A stretch of DNA of 64,000 bases from Thalassotalea sp. ND16A (GTDB lineage Bacteria > Pseudomonadota > Gammaproteobacteria > Enterobacterales > Alteromonadaceae): contig NZ_JQDZ01000048.1 of the NCBI RefSeq assembly GCF_000764205.1, positions 62,001-126,000 of the forward strand, read 5' to 3'. The first letter of the stretch is position 1. Every line of letters starts with the position of its first letter. The notes under the pieces were generated by a model. That model was given only the letters and a program-made list of their open reading frames with translations, was not told the DNA's origin and did no database searches. Below are positions 1-9,719 of this stretch, in pieces. The position numbers and the translations under genes were made by a program.

Positions 1-2942
1 ATGCCGACAAGTCATTACAAACGACTCAAGCGATGACATTAGACAGTGACACCGGTATCTGGTCATTGAGCATGGAAAACAGCGTCGACCGTCTATTCTA
101 TCGTTTTGAGTTAACGCTTTACCATCCACAAACTCATCAAATTGAAACCGTAGAAAGCACTGACCCTTATTCGGTGTCGCTGGCGACCAATGGTAGCTAC
201 TCGCAGTTTGTTAACCTAAACGACAGCGATTTGATGCCAAATGGCTGGCTTGAACAGCAAATTCCAGCAGTGGTGGATGCCGAAGATGCGGTCATTTACG
301 AAGGCCACATTCGTGATTTTAGTATTCGCGATAGCAGCACCAGCGCCGCCAATCGTGGTAAATACTTAGCCTTTACCGAGGAAAGTTCAGTGCCAGTGAC
401 GCACTTAAAATCTTTGGTCGCTGCCGGTCTAACACATTTTCAAATGCTACCGGCCAATGATATCGCCAGCATCAATGAAGACAGCGCTACGCGGGTAAAT
501 TTAACCGATAGCGTTGCCGATTTATGTGCGCAAAACGATTCGGCGCCAGTGTGTGGGGTTGAAGACGATGCGGCAACGTTATTGTCAGTTTTTGAAAGTT
601 ATGATGCCAGCACCACAGATGCGCAAGCATTACTGCAATCAATGCGCGGTTTGGACAGCTTTAACTGGGGGTACGATCCAAAACATTACAGCACGCCAGA
701 AGGCAGTTACGCCTCAAATCCAGACGGTGTAACCCGTATCCTGGAAATGCGTGAAATGAACCAGGCCCTGCATCAAATGGGCTTACGGGTGATTTTAGAT
801 GTGGTCTATAACCATACCAATTCATCCGGTTTATATGACGACTCGGTACTGGATAAAGTCGTACCTGGTTATTATCATCGTCGCGACCTGGTGACCGGCA
901 ATGTATTGACACAAACCTGCTGTCAAGATACCGCGCCTGAGCATAAAATGATGGACAAGTTAATGTCAGATTCATTGATGACCTGGACCCAGGCGTATAA
1001 GTTTGACGGTTTCCGTTTTGATATCATGAGTAACAACTCGGTGGATTCCATTCTAAATGCCCGCACACGAGTGCAAACCGTTGATGCCGATAACTACTTC
1101 TACGGTGAAGGTTGGACTCGCTCTGATCAAGGTTACAATCAAGCGCAACAAAATAATATGGCCGGCAGTGAAGTGGCGACGTTTAACGACCGTCCAAGAG
1201 ACATTATTCGCGGTGGCGATTTATTCAACCCTGACAGTAATTTGAATAACCTCGATATTATCCGTTTAGGCTTGGCCGGCACCTTAGAAAACTATGTGTT
1301 GCAAGATAAAAATGGCATCGAAAAACTCGGCAAAAATTTCTCGCAATCCGCTTATGCGAAAGACCCGGCCGATATCATCAACTATGTATCAAAACACGAC
1401 AACGAAACCTTATGGGATCAATTGCAATATGGCTTAGCCAGTGACATGTCGGTAAGCGATAGAGTGCGAGCACAGAACATTGCCGCCACCTTACCACTGC
1501 TCAGCCAGGGCATTCCATTTTTCCAACTTGGTGGTGATTTCATTCGCTCTAAGTCAATGGACCGTAATACTTATGATGCCGGCGACTGGTTCAACTATGT
1601 CGACTTTAGCAAAACCAGCAACAACTGGAATGTGGGTTTACCGTTAGCGCAAGATAACGAGTCTAAATGGTCTGCCATGGCCGATTTGATCAGCAATGCT
1701 GAAACCACAGTACAAGCCAGTGATATGGAAATGGCGAGCATGGTGTTTCAGGAATTTTTACAAATTCGTCAAGCCAGCAAACTGTTTCGTTTAACCACTG
1801 AACAAGACGTACTGGCTCGAGTTGGCTTTCATAATACTGGTGCCAGTCAAACTCACGGCTTGATTGTAATGAGTATCGACGATGGCTTAGGCTTAACCGA
1901 TTTGGATGCCAATAATGATGCCATTGTGGTGCTAATTAACGGTACCTCAACAGAACAATCACATACCATATTAACGGCAAGTGATTTTATCTTACACTCA
2001 GTGCAACAGACCTCAACCGATAGCAGTGTGCAATCTGCAAGTTTTGCCGCGGATATGAACGAAGGTACATTTACTGTACCGGCATTAACCACTGCCGTAT
2101 TCGTGAAACCACAAGGTGCTGAACAAGGTAGTGGCTTAGCGGCAGACGTTACCTCAAACCGTGAAGACGTAGCGCCATACGCTGACACCATTGTTTACTT
2201 GCGTGGTTCAATGAATAACTGGGGTAACGATGGTTTAACCGAAGCAGACAGTTTCAATTATGAAGGTAATAACATTTATAGCCTTGACGTTAGCTTATTG
2301 GCTGGCCAGCAAACGTTTAAAATCGCTTCAAGCGACTGGTCTGCGGTTAACTTAGGCTACAATGAAATGACCTATGGCGCCAATTCGGTCGCCGTTGCTG
2401 ACGATGGTGGCAATATCACCTTCGATGTTGGCGCAGACAGTTCCTACACCTTTACTTTAGATGCGTCATTACCGACTCCGGTATTAAGCATTGTTGAGAA
2501 AAACGAAACCGTAGATTGTACTGCCTTAACCGACTCCAGCGATGCCGTGCCCTTTGCCATTACTGGTGGCGGTCAGTTGTATGTTCGCGGTTCACACTCG
2601 GGTTGGGGTGCCGAAAGCGATTATCAGTTGCGTTATAAAGGCGATAACACGTATCAGGCGGTCGCCAATTTTGATGGCGAGTTTCAATTTAAACTGGCCT
2701 CGGATGACGGCAGCTGGACCACGCAATTATGGGCCCAGGCGGCAGGTACTACGGAGATGAACACTGAGAACCTGGAAGTGGGCGTAAGTTACGCGGTCGC
2801 CTATAACGACGGTGGCACCACCAACAACCAAACGAATTTGGCTGCCGGTATGTACAGTATTTTACTCACCCTTAACGAAGCCGACCCGGCACAGGGTTTC
2901 GATGTTGGCAGCATGATCATTCAACAATGTCAGGCGCAATAA
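1..2942 (+). CDS. Type I pullulanase-like starch debranching enzyme (GH13), 5' partial
   Basis: Hydrolyses alpha-1,6 branches of pullulan, starch or glycogen, normally outside the cytoplasm. The frame is already open at base 3, so the true start, signal peptide and N-terminal modules lie upstream of the window; the first internal Met is at base 33. GH13 landmarks appear in order: the pullulanase signature FNWGYDPKHY (about 660-690), region I DVVYNH (799-816), region II DGFRFDIM with the nucleophile Asp (1005-1028), region III GEGW with the acid/base Glu (1104-1115) and region IV KHDN (about 1392). After the catalytic barrel and its C-terminal beta domain come two related beta modules that begin YLRGSMNNWG (about 2195) and YVRGSHSGWG (about 2580), probably carbohydrate-binding. 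The family is clear; the exact subtype and the preferred polysaccharide are inferred. A strong terminator follows. Confidence 0.93.
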   Translation, partial: ADKSLQTTQAMTLDSDTGIWSLSMENSVDRLFYRFELTLYHPQTHQIETVESTDPYSVSLATNGSYSQFVNLNDSDLMPNGWLEQQIPAVVDAEDAVIYEGHIRDFSIRDSSTSAANRGKYLAFTEESSVPVTHLKSLVAAGLTHFQMLPANDIASINEDSATRVNLTDSVADLCAQNDSAPVCGVEDDAATLLSVFESYDASTTDAQALLQSMRGLDSFNWGYDPKHYSTPEGSYASNPDGVTRILEMREMNQALHQMGLRVILDVVYNHTNSSGLYDDSVLDKVVPGYYHRRDLVTGNVLTQTCCQDTAPEHKMMDKLMSDSLMTWTQAYKFDGFRFDIMSNNSVDSILNARTRVQTVDADNYFYGEGWTRSDQGYNQAQQNNMAGSEVATFNDRPRDIIRGGDLFNPDSNLNNLDIIRLGLAGTLENYVLQDKNGIEKLGKNFSQSAYAKDPADIINYVSKHDNETLWDQLQYGLASDMSVSDRVRAQNIAATLPLLSQGIPFFQLGGDFIRSKSMDRNTYDAGDWFNYVDFSKTSNNWNVGLPLAQDNESKWSAMADLISNAETTVQASDMEMASMVFQEFLQIRQASKLFRLTTEQDVLARVGFHNTGASQTHGLIVMSIDDGLGLTDLDANNDAIVVLINGTSTEQSHTILTASDFILHSVQQTSTDSSVQSASFAADMNEGTFTVPALTTAVFVKPQGAEQGSGLAADVTSNREDVAPYADTIVYLRGSMNNWGNDGLTEADSFNYEGNNIYSLDVSLLAGQQTFKIASSDWSAVNLGYNEMTYGANSVAVADDGGNITFDVGADSSYTFTLDASLPTPVLSIVEKNETVDCTALTDSSDAVPFAITGGGQLYVRGSHSGWGAESDYQLRYKGDNTYQAVANFDGEFQFKLASDDGSWTTQLWAQAAGTTEMNTENLEVGVSYAVAYNDGGTTNNQTNLAAGMYSILLTLNEADPAQGFDVGSMIIQQCQAQ

Positions 2943-2976
2943 CTGATTCAAACAACTGCTTTATTAATATCATTAT

Positions 2977-3003
2977 AGCCACTCAATAGAGTGGCTTTTT
3001 TTC
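2977..3003 (+). terminator. Rho-independent terminator of the pullulanase gene
   Basis: A perfect 8-bp stem (2977-2984 with 2989-2996), a 4-base loop and a run of seven T lie 35 bases behind the pullulanase stop codon. Confidence 0.9.
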
Positions 3004-3089
3004 AGCTGCTAGCAACGAGCTACTGGCCACTGGTTGACGGGGTTTGAATGCTTTGCATAGAAGCCTAATTAAATGGCTTTAACCTCGCA

Positions 3090-3160
3090 GGTTGGCGGGG
3101 TTTCAACCTCGCATTCGTTGATGAATCCACCTATCGTGTAACAATACCAAGTCTGCCCGT
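3090..3160 (-). repeat. Dispersed intergenic repeat, copy 1
   Basis: Read on the minus strand this stretch matches 36421-36495. Bases 3090-3112 agree with 36473-36495 at 22 of 23 positions, and similarity continues through a GGTATTGTTACA block. The part at 3119-3160 also matches 51905-51950. A weaker second image of the CCCCG-CAACC end occurs at about 3024-3045. This repeat and the terminator are all that is visible in the 338-bp gene-free stretch before the aminotransferase; the short frames in it are not credible genes. Confidence 0.7.
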
Positions 3161-3280
3161 AGCCCGACGCCCGTAGCATGATATTTTTCACATTTTTAAC
3201 ACGGAGCTTTCCCTTAACATTGCTATGTCTCAGCTTTGCCGCTAATTTAAGCAATAGGCGAATTAATAAGCGAGCAAATT

Positions 3281-4204
3281 ATGGGTAAAGGAAGTCACCA
3301 CAGCAATGCCGATCCGCGCAATGCGGATATAAAAATCAACATTAATGGCGAATTATTCCATCGTGATCAGGCGAAAGTTTCAGTATTTGATTCAGGCTTT
3401 ATCCTCGGTGACGGGGTGTGGGAAGGATTGCGCCTGCACCAGGGGGAATTGCCATTTATCCAGCAGCATATGCAACGCTTATTTGAAGGGGCGAAAGCGC
3501 TGGATATGGATATTGGCATAAGTAAAGATGATTTAATTCAGCGTATTTTAGCGACCTGTCGGGCCAATGAGATGGAGGATCATGTGCATATTCGGCTAAT
3601 GGTCACGCGCGGGGTCAAAGCTACCCCTTATCAAGACCCTAGAGTGACTATCTCATCGGCGACTATCGTCATTATCCCGGAATACAAAATGCCGTCGCCG
3701 GATGCACTCGATACCGGCCTGGATTTATATACCGTGTATGTACGTCGTGGCTACCCGGATGTGCAAGATCAAAAGCTCAACAGCCACTCGAAACTGAATT
3801 GTATTTTTGGCTGTATCCAGGCAACAAAAGCCGGCGCCGATGAAGCGTTAATGCTCGACCCGCATGGCTTTGTTGCTACCTGTAATTCCACCCATTTCTT
3901 TATCGTGCGCAATAACCAAGTGTGGACCTCAACCGGCGATTACTGTTTATCCGGCATTACTCGCGCCAACATCATTCGCTTGTGTGAACAACACGACATT
4001 AAGGTCTATCAAAAAAACTTCACTCTATCGGAAGTTTACGGCAGCGACGAAGCCTTCGTTACCGGAACATTTGCCGGCGTAACGCCGGTAAAATCGGTTG
4101 ATGGTCGTGACATAGGTGACTATCCGCAGCGTCAGGGCAAAGGGGAAATGGTGGCCCGTTTGCAACAACTCTATCAGCAAATGATCGTCACAGACTTTGG
4201 CTAA
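3281..4204 (+). CDS. Class IV (branched-chain/D-amino-acid-type) PLP aminotransferase
   Basis: This 307-residue enzyme belongs to fold type IV PLP aminotransferases (IlvE, D-amino-acid transaminase and aminodeoxychorismate lyase are relatives). Visible family marks are VSVFDSGFILGDGVWEG near residues 34-49, a SHSKLNC segment around residues 168-174 that probably carries the PLP Schiff-base Lys, GADEALMLD around 185-193, and SGITRANI around 224-231. The substrate cannot be told from sequence; it is not a standard IlvE. It is followed after 30 bp by a sulfotransferase-like gene, a neighbour that suggests a joint pathway. Start ATG 3281 is chosen because it is the first Met and the N terminus reads directly into the family beta strand. 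Confidence 0.85.
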   Translation: MGKGSHHSNADPRNADIKININGELFHRDQAKVSVFDSGFILGDGVWEGLRLHQGELPFIQQHMQRLFEGAKALDMDIGISKDDLIQRILATCRANEMEDHVHIRLMVTRGVKATPYQDPRVTISSATIVIIPEYKMPSPDALDTGLDLYTVYVRRGYPDVQDQKLNSHSKLNCIFGCIQATKAGADEALMLDPHGFVATCNSTHFFIVRNNQVWTSTGDYCLSGITRANIIRLCEQHDIKVYQKNFTLSEVYGSDEAFVTGTFAGVTPVKSVDGRDIGDYPQRQGKGEMVARLQQLYQQMIVTDFG

Positions 4205-4234
4205 ATACTATTTAATTATCAGTGACGAGGATAA

Positions 4235-4966
4235 ATGATGACAATACGACTGGCGATGTGGTCAGGGCCAAGAAATATTTCTACCGCGATGATGCGCTCC
4301 TGGGAAAATAGAGACGACACACAAGTGATCGATGAACCTTTTTATGCCTACTACTTAGCGGCCAGTAACGCTGTCCACCCGATGACAGATGAAATATTGA
4401 GTAGTCAGCCGAATAACTGGCAAGACGTTGCCCAACAGTTAACAACGAGTGCCTGTACGCGAGAGATTTATTACCAAAAACAAATGTCCCATCATATGCT
4501 CGACGAGGTCGACTTAACCTGGTGCAAAGCACTGCAACATTGCTTCTTAATTCGTGATCCACGGTTTATTATCAATTCTTATGTGAAAAAAATGCCGTCG
4601 GTGAACTCTGAAAATATCGGCATCAAAAGGCAGTTCAAGCTTTATCAACAGCTCAGTGAGCTCACCGGACAAGACATTCCAATCATCGACAGCAAAGATG
4701 TGTTACAAAACCCTGAAGCAATATTAACCAAGCTTTGCCAACGCCTAAACATTGCCTTTGATCAGAACATGCTTGCCTGGCCAAAGGGTAAACGCGCCAG
4801 TGATGGCGTTTGGGCCAAACATTGGTATGAAAATGTCGAAGCATCGAGTGCTTTTGCGCCCTACTCACTAGCTGAAATAAAACTTACCAAGGCACAAAAA
4901 CAATTAGCCGAAGAAAATGATGTGTACTATCAGCAACTGTTTCAAAAACGAATCACACCAATTTAA
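4235..4966 (+). CDS. Sulfotransferase-like P-loop protein
   Basis: This 243-residue protein begins with [19 protein letters not shown], which resembles the 5'-phosphosulfate-binding loop of PAPS-dependent sulfotransferases, and continues with DEPFYAYYL (about residue 34). The later [12 protein letters not shown] (about residue 105) corresponds to the RDPR segment that binds the 3'-phosphate in that fold. Its reaction is unknown, so neither a sulfate donor nor an acceptor is claimed. It sits 30 bp behind the class IV aminotransferase, probably in one transcript. Two Met codons in a row (4235 and 4238) make the exact start ambiguous by one residue. Confidence 0.75.
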   Translation: MMTIRLAMWSGPRNISTAMMRSWENRDDTQVIDEPFYAYYLAASNAVHPMTDEILSSQPNNWQDVAQQLTTSACTREIYYQKQMSHHMLDEVDLTWCKALQHCFLIRDPRFIINSYVKKMPSVNSENIGIKRQFKLYQQLSELTGQDIPIIDSKDVLQNPEAILTKLCQRLNIAFDQNMLAWPKGKRASDGVWAKHWYENVEASSAFAPYSLAEIKLTKAQKQLAEENDVYYQQLFQKRITPI

Positions 4967-5061
4967 CCTTAAAAATATTCTTACCACAGTCAATTTCGGG
5001 TAGAATAGCGACCTTATTCGCCTTGGGCGGTATTTATAACGTTGATTATTTTGGAGTTCTT

Positions 5062-5709
5062 GTGACAGTATCAGGCAATTTATTTATCTTATCGGCGCCA
5101 AGTGGCGCAGGAAAATCTAGTTTAATCAATGAATTACTGGGTCAAGATAACTCACGTCAGTTGCAGGTTTCCGTATCGCACACTACCCGCGCCCCGCGCC
5201 CGGGGGAAGTAAACGGTGTTCATTACCATTTTGTTAGTGTTGACGAATTTAAAAAATTAATCAGCGATGGTGCATTCTATGAATGGGCGGAAGTGTTCGG
5301 CAATTATTATGGCACCTCGGAGTCGGCCATTGATAATCAGCTGGCCCAGGGTATTGATGTGTTCCTCGATATCGACTGGCAAGGAGCGCAGCAAGTACGG
5401 CTAAAAAAACCTCAGGTAACAACGATTTTTATTTGTCCACCGAGCCGGGCAGAATTAGAAAGCCGCCTACGCAACCGTGGACAAGACAGTGAAGAAACCA
5501 TTCGTCAGCGGATGGAGCAAGCAGAGTCTGAGTGCTCACATTACCAGGAGTTTGATTACATCGTGATCAATAATGACTTTGCTGTTGCCGTTAATGAGTT
5601 GAACACCATCATTAACAATCAACGACTAAAACAGTCACAACAAGCCGCGAAACATCAGGATTTGTTTGCTCAACTGGTCAGCGCCGAGATGAATTCTGCC
5701 GAAAAGTAA
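5062..5709 (+). CDS. gmk: Guanylate kinase
   Basis: Transfers phosphate from ATP to GMP, giving GDP for nucleotide pools. The N-terminal P-loop [12 protein letters not shown], the GMP-binding [11 protein letters not shown] and FGNYYGTS segments, and [11 protein letters not shown] agree closely with E. coli Gmk along the full length. The frame is open further upstream (Met at 5023), but GTG 5062 has a GGAG ribosome site five to six bases before it and gives 215 residues, close to the usual 207. It is followed 174 bp later by rpoZ and then spoT, the order typical of gammaproteobacteria; GMP/GDP metabolism and (p)ppGpp share substrates, and Gmk is itself a known ppGpp target in some bacteria. 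Confidence 0.97.
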   Translation: MTVSGNLFILSAPSGAGKSSLINELLGQDNSRQLQVSVSHTTRAPRPGEVNGVHYHFVSVDEFKKLISDGAFYEWAEVFGNYYGTSESAIDNQLAQGIDVFLDIDWQGAQQVRLKKPQVTTIFICPPSRAELESRLRNRGQDSEETIRQRMEQAESECSHYQEFDYIVINNDFAVAVNELNTIINNQRLKQSQQAAKHQDLFAQLVSAEMNSAEK

Positions 5710-5883
5710 CAAATAACGGTGAAATGAGCAGAAAAGATCCCGTTGTTGCCATTAATGGCTAGCATAAAGTTTAAGCATTTAGTAAACTGTGCGATTGTGT
5801 CGTTTGAAAACAGCTTTTAGGCGCCACGGTTATATACCTTATTTATATACCTTATTAAAATTTTTGTTCTATGGAGTAGTTAA

Positions 5884-6159
5884 ATGGCTCGCGTTACTGT
5901 TGAAGATGCAGTTGATAAAGTTGGTAATCGTTTTGATTTGGTGCTTATCGCATCACGTCGTGCCCGTCAAATCGCCACAGGCGGTAAAGACGCATTAGTT
6001 GATATTGAAAATGATAAGCCTACCGTACTGGCGCTTCGTGAAATCGAAGCAGGTTTAATCGACTCTGACGTCATGGACAATGCTGATCGCCAAGAACAGG
6101 TTCAACAAGAATCTGCTGAACTTGCAGCCGTTGCTGCTATTGTTGGTAATCAAAGCTAA
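5884..6159 (+). CDS. rpoZ: RNA polymerase omega subunit
   Basis: Omega (91 residues) helps assemble and stabilise the beta' subunit of RNA polymerase and forms part of one ppGpp site. The N terminus [20 protein letters not shown] and the conserved block [12 protein letters not shown] are diagnostic. The upstream 174 bp carries two near-identical 12-13-bp AT-rich blocks (TTATATACCTTA) at about 5830-5855 that may belong to its promoter. Unlike in E. coli, a strong terminator separates it from spoT. Confidence 0.97.
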   Translation: MARVTVEDAVDKVGNRFDLVLIASRRARQIATGGKDALVDIENDKPTVLALREIEAGLIDSDVMDNADRQEQVQQESAELAAVAAIVGNQS

Positions 6160-6193
6160 TTGTTAGCTTTTTAGCTAAACATCAGATAAAAAC

Positions 6194-6227
6194 AGAAAGC
6201 CAATGACGCAAGTCATTGGCTTTCTTT
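6194..6227 (+). terminator. Terminator-like hairpin between rpoZ and spoT
   Basis: A perfect 14-bp stem (6194-6207 with 6212-6225) with a GCAA loop follows the rpoZ stop by 34 bases. The T tail is short, so it may be partial. It implies that spoT is at least partly expressed from its own promoter in the 113 bases before its start. Confidence 0.75.
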
Positions 6228-6340
6228 GCATTTAAAGATATTCTAAGATTAGATAAGCTGAAATCGGGATAAGCAGCGATTGCTCAACACTCCGAATTCA
6301 GGCTATAACATCCCAAATTACTCAGCAGTCGGAGCATTAG

Positions 6341-8458
6341 GTGTACCTTTTTGAACCTTTAAAGAAACAAGCAGAAACCTACCTGTCTGCAGAGCACATA
6401 AGCCTGTTAAAACAAGCTTATGTTGTCGCTTTTGATGCCCATGACGGGCAAATGCGCTCAAGTGGTGATCCTTACATTACTCATCCAGTCGCCGTCGCTC
6501 GTAATCTTGCCGATATGCATCTTGATCATGAAACCTTGATGGCGGCATTGTTGCACGATGTTATTGAAGATACCGAAGTTACCGGCGATGAATTAGCCGA
6601 GTTGTTTGGCAGCACCATAGCCGAACTGGTAGAAGGGGTGAGTAAGCTCGACAAGCTAAGCTTTAGCAATAAGCAAGAAATGCAGGCGGAAAACTTCCGT
6701 AAAATGATCATGGCGATGGTGCAAGACATCCGGGTGATCCTGATAAAACTTGCCGACCGTACCCATAACATGCGTACCTTAGGCTCATTGCGACCGGAAA
6801 AGCGTCGCCGTATTTCTCGTGAAACGCTGGAAATATACGCGCCAATAGCCAATCGATTAGGCATACATGGCATTAAAAACGAGTTAGAAGTACTCGGTTT
6901 TGAGGGGCTGTATCCGATGCGCTCACGTGCCCTTAAAGCAGCCGTTAGCCAGGCTCGTGGCAATCGCAAAGAAATTATCGATAACATTCGTGATGAAATT
7001 TCTACCCGGTTAGCAGAATCCGGCATTGAAGCACAAATTATCGGCAGAGAAAAACATTTATATTCGATTTATAAAAAAATGCTCAATAAAGAATTGATGT
7101 TCAACGAAGTGATGGATATTTATGCATTTCGAATTATTGTCGATGACAGATTTGATACCTGCTACCGCGCTCTCGGTGTCGTGCATAATTTATTCAAACC
7201 GATTGAAACCCGCTTTAAAGATTATATCGCCATTCCCAAATCCAACGGTTATCAGTCATTGCATACCTCGTTAATTGGCCCGCATGGTATCCCGGTAGAA
7301 ATTCAAATTCGTACCAATGAGATGGATGAAATGGCCGACAAAGGGGTAGCTGCCCATTGGATTTACAAACAAAAAGGCGATGAAGTCTCCGGCTCTGCGG
7401 CACAGGCCCGAGCCCGTAAGTGGATGCAAAGTTTGATGGAATTACAGCAAAGTGCCGGTAGTTCTTTTGAATTTATTGAAAACGTAAAGTCGGACATGTT
7501 CCCGGAAGAAATCTACGTATTTACTCCGGACGGTAAAATCATTGAACTCCCTATGGGCGCGACTTCGGTAGATTTTGCTTATGCTGTCCATACCGATGTC
7601 GGCAACAGTTGTGTCGGCGCAAAAGTAGAACGCAAACCTTACCCATTAAGAAAGCCGTTACTGTCAGGGCAAACCATTGAAGTGATCACTTCCGTTGGTG
7701 CCCGTCCAAATGCAACCTGGTTAAACTTTGTGGTCACCGCCAAGGCGCGTTTACAAATTCGAAACTACCTGCGTTCGATGGAGCAAAATGAATCTCTGAG
7801 CTTAGGTAAACGGTTATTAACCCATGCGCTGGGACAAGCAAAACTTGAAGACATTGATACTGCTCTGGTAAAAGACGTGGTATCTGAAAACGGCTATCAA
7901 AATCTGGATGAACTCCTGGTGAACATTGGCTTGGGTAATGCCTTGAGCATTGGCGTTGCCCGCCGACTCACCGGCGAATTTACCAGCGATAGCCCGGAGC
8001 CAAGTTACGGTAAGGCAAAAATGCCAATTAAAGGCTCTGAGGGTATGCTGGTAACCTACGGTAAATGTTGTCATCCAATTCCCGGGGACACAATAGTTGC
8101 CTACATCAGCTCAGGCAAGGGCTTAATGGTACACCAACAGGGCTGTCGCAATATTGGCGGTAGAGAAAAAGAATTAGGCAAATTCTTCCCGGTAAAATGG
8201 GATAAAGACATCGATAAAGAATTTATCGCCGCGCTGCGGGTTGAAATCATCAATCATCAAGGGGTGCTATCACAACTGACCTCAGTGATCACCAAAACTG
8301 ATTCGCATATCCGCACGCTGAACACCGAAGAAAAAGATTCAAATTTATATTTAATCAGTTTAGAGGTGACTTGTCGCGATCGTATTCATATTGCCAACAT
8401 CATTCGTAAAATTAAAATCATGCCCGATGTACAACGGGTGATCAGGCCAAGAAAGTAA
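6341..8458 (+). CDS. spoT: Bifunctional (p)ppGpp synthetase/hydrolase SpoT
   Basis: Makes and degrades the alarmone (p)ppGpp during starvation. The 705 residues match E. coli SpoT (702) end to end. The HD hydrolase domain carries LLHDVIEDT at about residues 70-78 (metal-binding His-Asp), with KLADRTHNMRTL near 140. The synthetase domain shows GREKHLYSIYKKM (about 235) and KDYIAIPKSNGYQSLHTS (about 290-308). A TGS domain (about 390-450) and a C-terminal ACT domain (about 630-705) follow. The start is GTG 6341, supported by a GGAG site ten bases upstream and by the conserved N terminus MYLFEPL. Confidence 0.97.
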   Translation: MYLFEPLKKQAETYLSAEHISLLKQAYVVAFDAHDGQMRSSGDPYITHPVAVARNLADMHLDHETLMAALLHDVIEDTEVTGDELAELFGSTIAELVEGVSKLDKLSFSNKQEMQAENFRKMIMAMVQDIRVILIKLADRTHNMRTLGSLRPEKRRRISRETLEIYAPIANRLGIHGIKNELEVLGFEGLYPMRSRALKAAVSQARGNRKEIIDNIRDEISTRLAESGIEAQIIGREKHLYSIYKKMLNKELMFNEVMDIYAFRIIVDDRFDTCYRALGVVHNLFKPIETRFKDYIAIPKSNGYQSLHTSLIGPHGIPVEIQIRTNEMDEMADKGVAAHWIYKQKGDEVSGSAAQARARKWMQSLMELQQSAGSSFEFIENVKSDMFPEEIYVFTPDGKIIELPMGATSVDFAYAVHTDVGNSCVGAKVERKPYPLRKPLLSGQTIEVITSVGARPNATWLNFVVTAKARLQIRNYLRSMEQNESLSLGKRLLTHALGQAKLEDIDTALVKDVVSENGYQNLDELLVNIGLGNALSIGVARRLTGEFTSDSPEPSYGKAKMPIKGSEGMLVTYGKCCHPIPGDTIVAYISSGKGLMVHQQGCRNIGGREKELGKFFPVKWDKDIDKEFIAALRVEIINHQGVLSQLTSVITKTDSHIRTLNTEEKDSNLYLISLEVTCRDRIHIANIIRKIKIMPDVQRVIRPRK

Positions 8459-8545
8459 TAGATAAATGCTAAAGATATTTAGCGATTGGTTAAATATTGA
8501 AAACCAAATTAAGAAAATAAAATTAAATTTAATTGAGAAAAGCAA

Positions 8546-8935
8546 ATGAAAACGATTATTGAAACCAACGATGCACCGAGTGCAATAGGGACATACAGCC
8601 AGGCCGTGAAGGTAAACAATACGGTTTACCTGTCCGGACAAATCCCATTAATTGCTGACACCATGGAAGTGGTAAGTGGTGATTTTGCCGAACAAGCCGA
8701 GCAAGTTTTTAAGAATTTAGTGGCCGTTTGTGAAGCCGCTGGCGGCAACATTAATGACATGGTAAAAGTGAATATTTTCATGCTTGATTTAACCCATTTC
8801 GCCACGGTAAATGAAATCATGAGTCGTTATTTCAGCCAGCCTTATCCAGCGCGTGCTGCCATTGGCGTAAGCCAGTTGCCGAAAGGTGTCGCAATAGAAA
8901 TTGACGGTATCATGGAATTGCCAAGCATCAATTAA
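8546..8935 (+). CDS. ridA: RidA reactive imine/enamine deaminase
   Basis: Hydrolyses reactive enamine/imine intermediates such as 2-aminoacrylate, protecting PLP enzymes. The 129-residue protein has the family N terminus [12 protein letters not shown], the strand [11 protein letters not shown], and the C-terminal [24 protein letters not shown], which holds the substrate-binding Arg and the Glu of the active site. It is inserted between spoT and trmH (87 bp behind spoT), an arrangement also seen in other gammaproteobacteria. A second RidA-family gene lies at 60552. Confidence 0.95.
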   Translation: MKTIIETNDAPSAIGTYSQAVKVNNTVYLSGQIPLIADTMEVVSGDFAEQAEQVFKNLVAVCEAAGGNINDMVKVNIFMLDLTHFATVNEIMSRYFSQPYPARAAIGVSQLPKGVAIEIDGIMELPSIN

Positions 8936-9008
8936 CTGCGTATTGGGCCTAGTCTGATAATTTACAATCTGCACATAGGCTCGGTTAACTGTATTTAGAG
9001 AAATAATT

Positions 9009-9719
9009 ATGACCCCAGAAAGACATCAGCGCATTCTCGAAATGCTCAATAAGCGCCAGGTAGATTTAACCGTTTGCATGGAAGGCGTGCACAAACCTCA
9101 CAATTTGGCAGCGGTAGTACGTACCTGTGATGCGATTGGGGTGAATGATGTGCATGCGGTATGGAAAAGTGAAAGAATGCGTGTTGGCGGCGGCAGTGCC
9201 GTTGGCTCACAAAACTGGGTAAACGTCCACAATTACGACAATACCAAAGACGCCATCTGCCGGTTAAAAGAACAAGGCATGCAAGTGCTGGTGACCAACT
9301 TGTCTGAAACCGCAGTAGATTTTCGTGAAATCGATTACACCAAACCAACGGCGATCATTCTCGGCCAGGAAAAATTTGGCGCTTCCGATGAAGCATTGGC
9401 CATGGCGGATCAAGACATCGTTATTCCTATGGTTGGCATGGTGCAATCACTAAACGTGTCGGTCGCCTGTGCAGTCACTCTTTATGAAGCGCAACGTCAA
9501 CGGCAATTCGCCGGTATGTACGATACTCCTTCAGCGGTTACTCCTGAACAACGTAACCGGGTATTGTTTGAAGGTGGTCACCCCATTTTTGCCAAAGCCT
9601 GTAAGCGTAAAGGCTTGCCCTACCCTGAAATTGACGATGACGGCGAAATTGTTGCCAGTGATGCGTGGTGGCAAAAAATGCAAATGAGCAAAGAAGCCTG
9701 GCAGGACATCGACGAGTAA
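9009..9719 (+). CDS. trmH: tRNA (guanosine-18-2'-O)-methyltransferase
   Basis: Adds a 2'-O-methyl to G18 in the D-loop of tRNA using S-adenosylmethionine. The 236-residue SPOUT enzyme shows the three class motifs: NLAAVVRTCDAIGV (about residues 32-45, with the catalytic Arg), ILGQEKFGAS (about 117-126) and IPMVGMVQSLNVSVACAV (about 137-154), which form the trefoil knot that binds SAM. Its stop overlaps the recG start (TAATG), so the two are translationally coupled, as in E. coli, where trmH also lies between spoT and recG. Confidence 0.96.
   Translation: MTPERHQRILEMLNKRQVDLTVCMEGVHKPHNLAAVVRTCDAIGVNDVHAVWKSERMRVGGGSAVGSQNWVNVHNYDNTKDAICRLKEQGMQVLVTNLSETAVDFREIDYTKPTAIILGQEKFGASDEALAMADQDIVIPMVGMVQSLNVSVACAVTLYEAQRQRQFAGMYDTPSAVTPEQRNRVLFEGGHPIFAKACKRKGLPYPEIDDDGEIVASDAWWQKMQMSKEAWQDIDE

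Noticed and set aside
3069-3254. 61-codon minus-strand frame before the aminotransferase
   Set aside because: It lies mostly in the dispersed repeat and has no ribosome site or recognisable protein features.
6526-7026. 166-codon minus-strand frame inside spoT
   Set aside because: Pure antisense shadow of a strongly conserved gene; composition follows the opposite codons.
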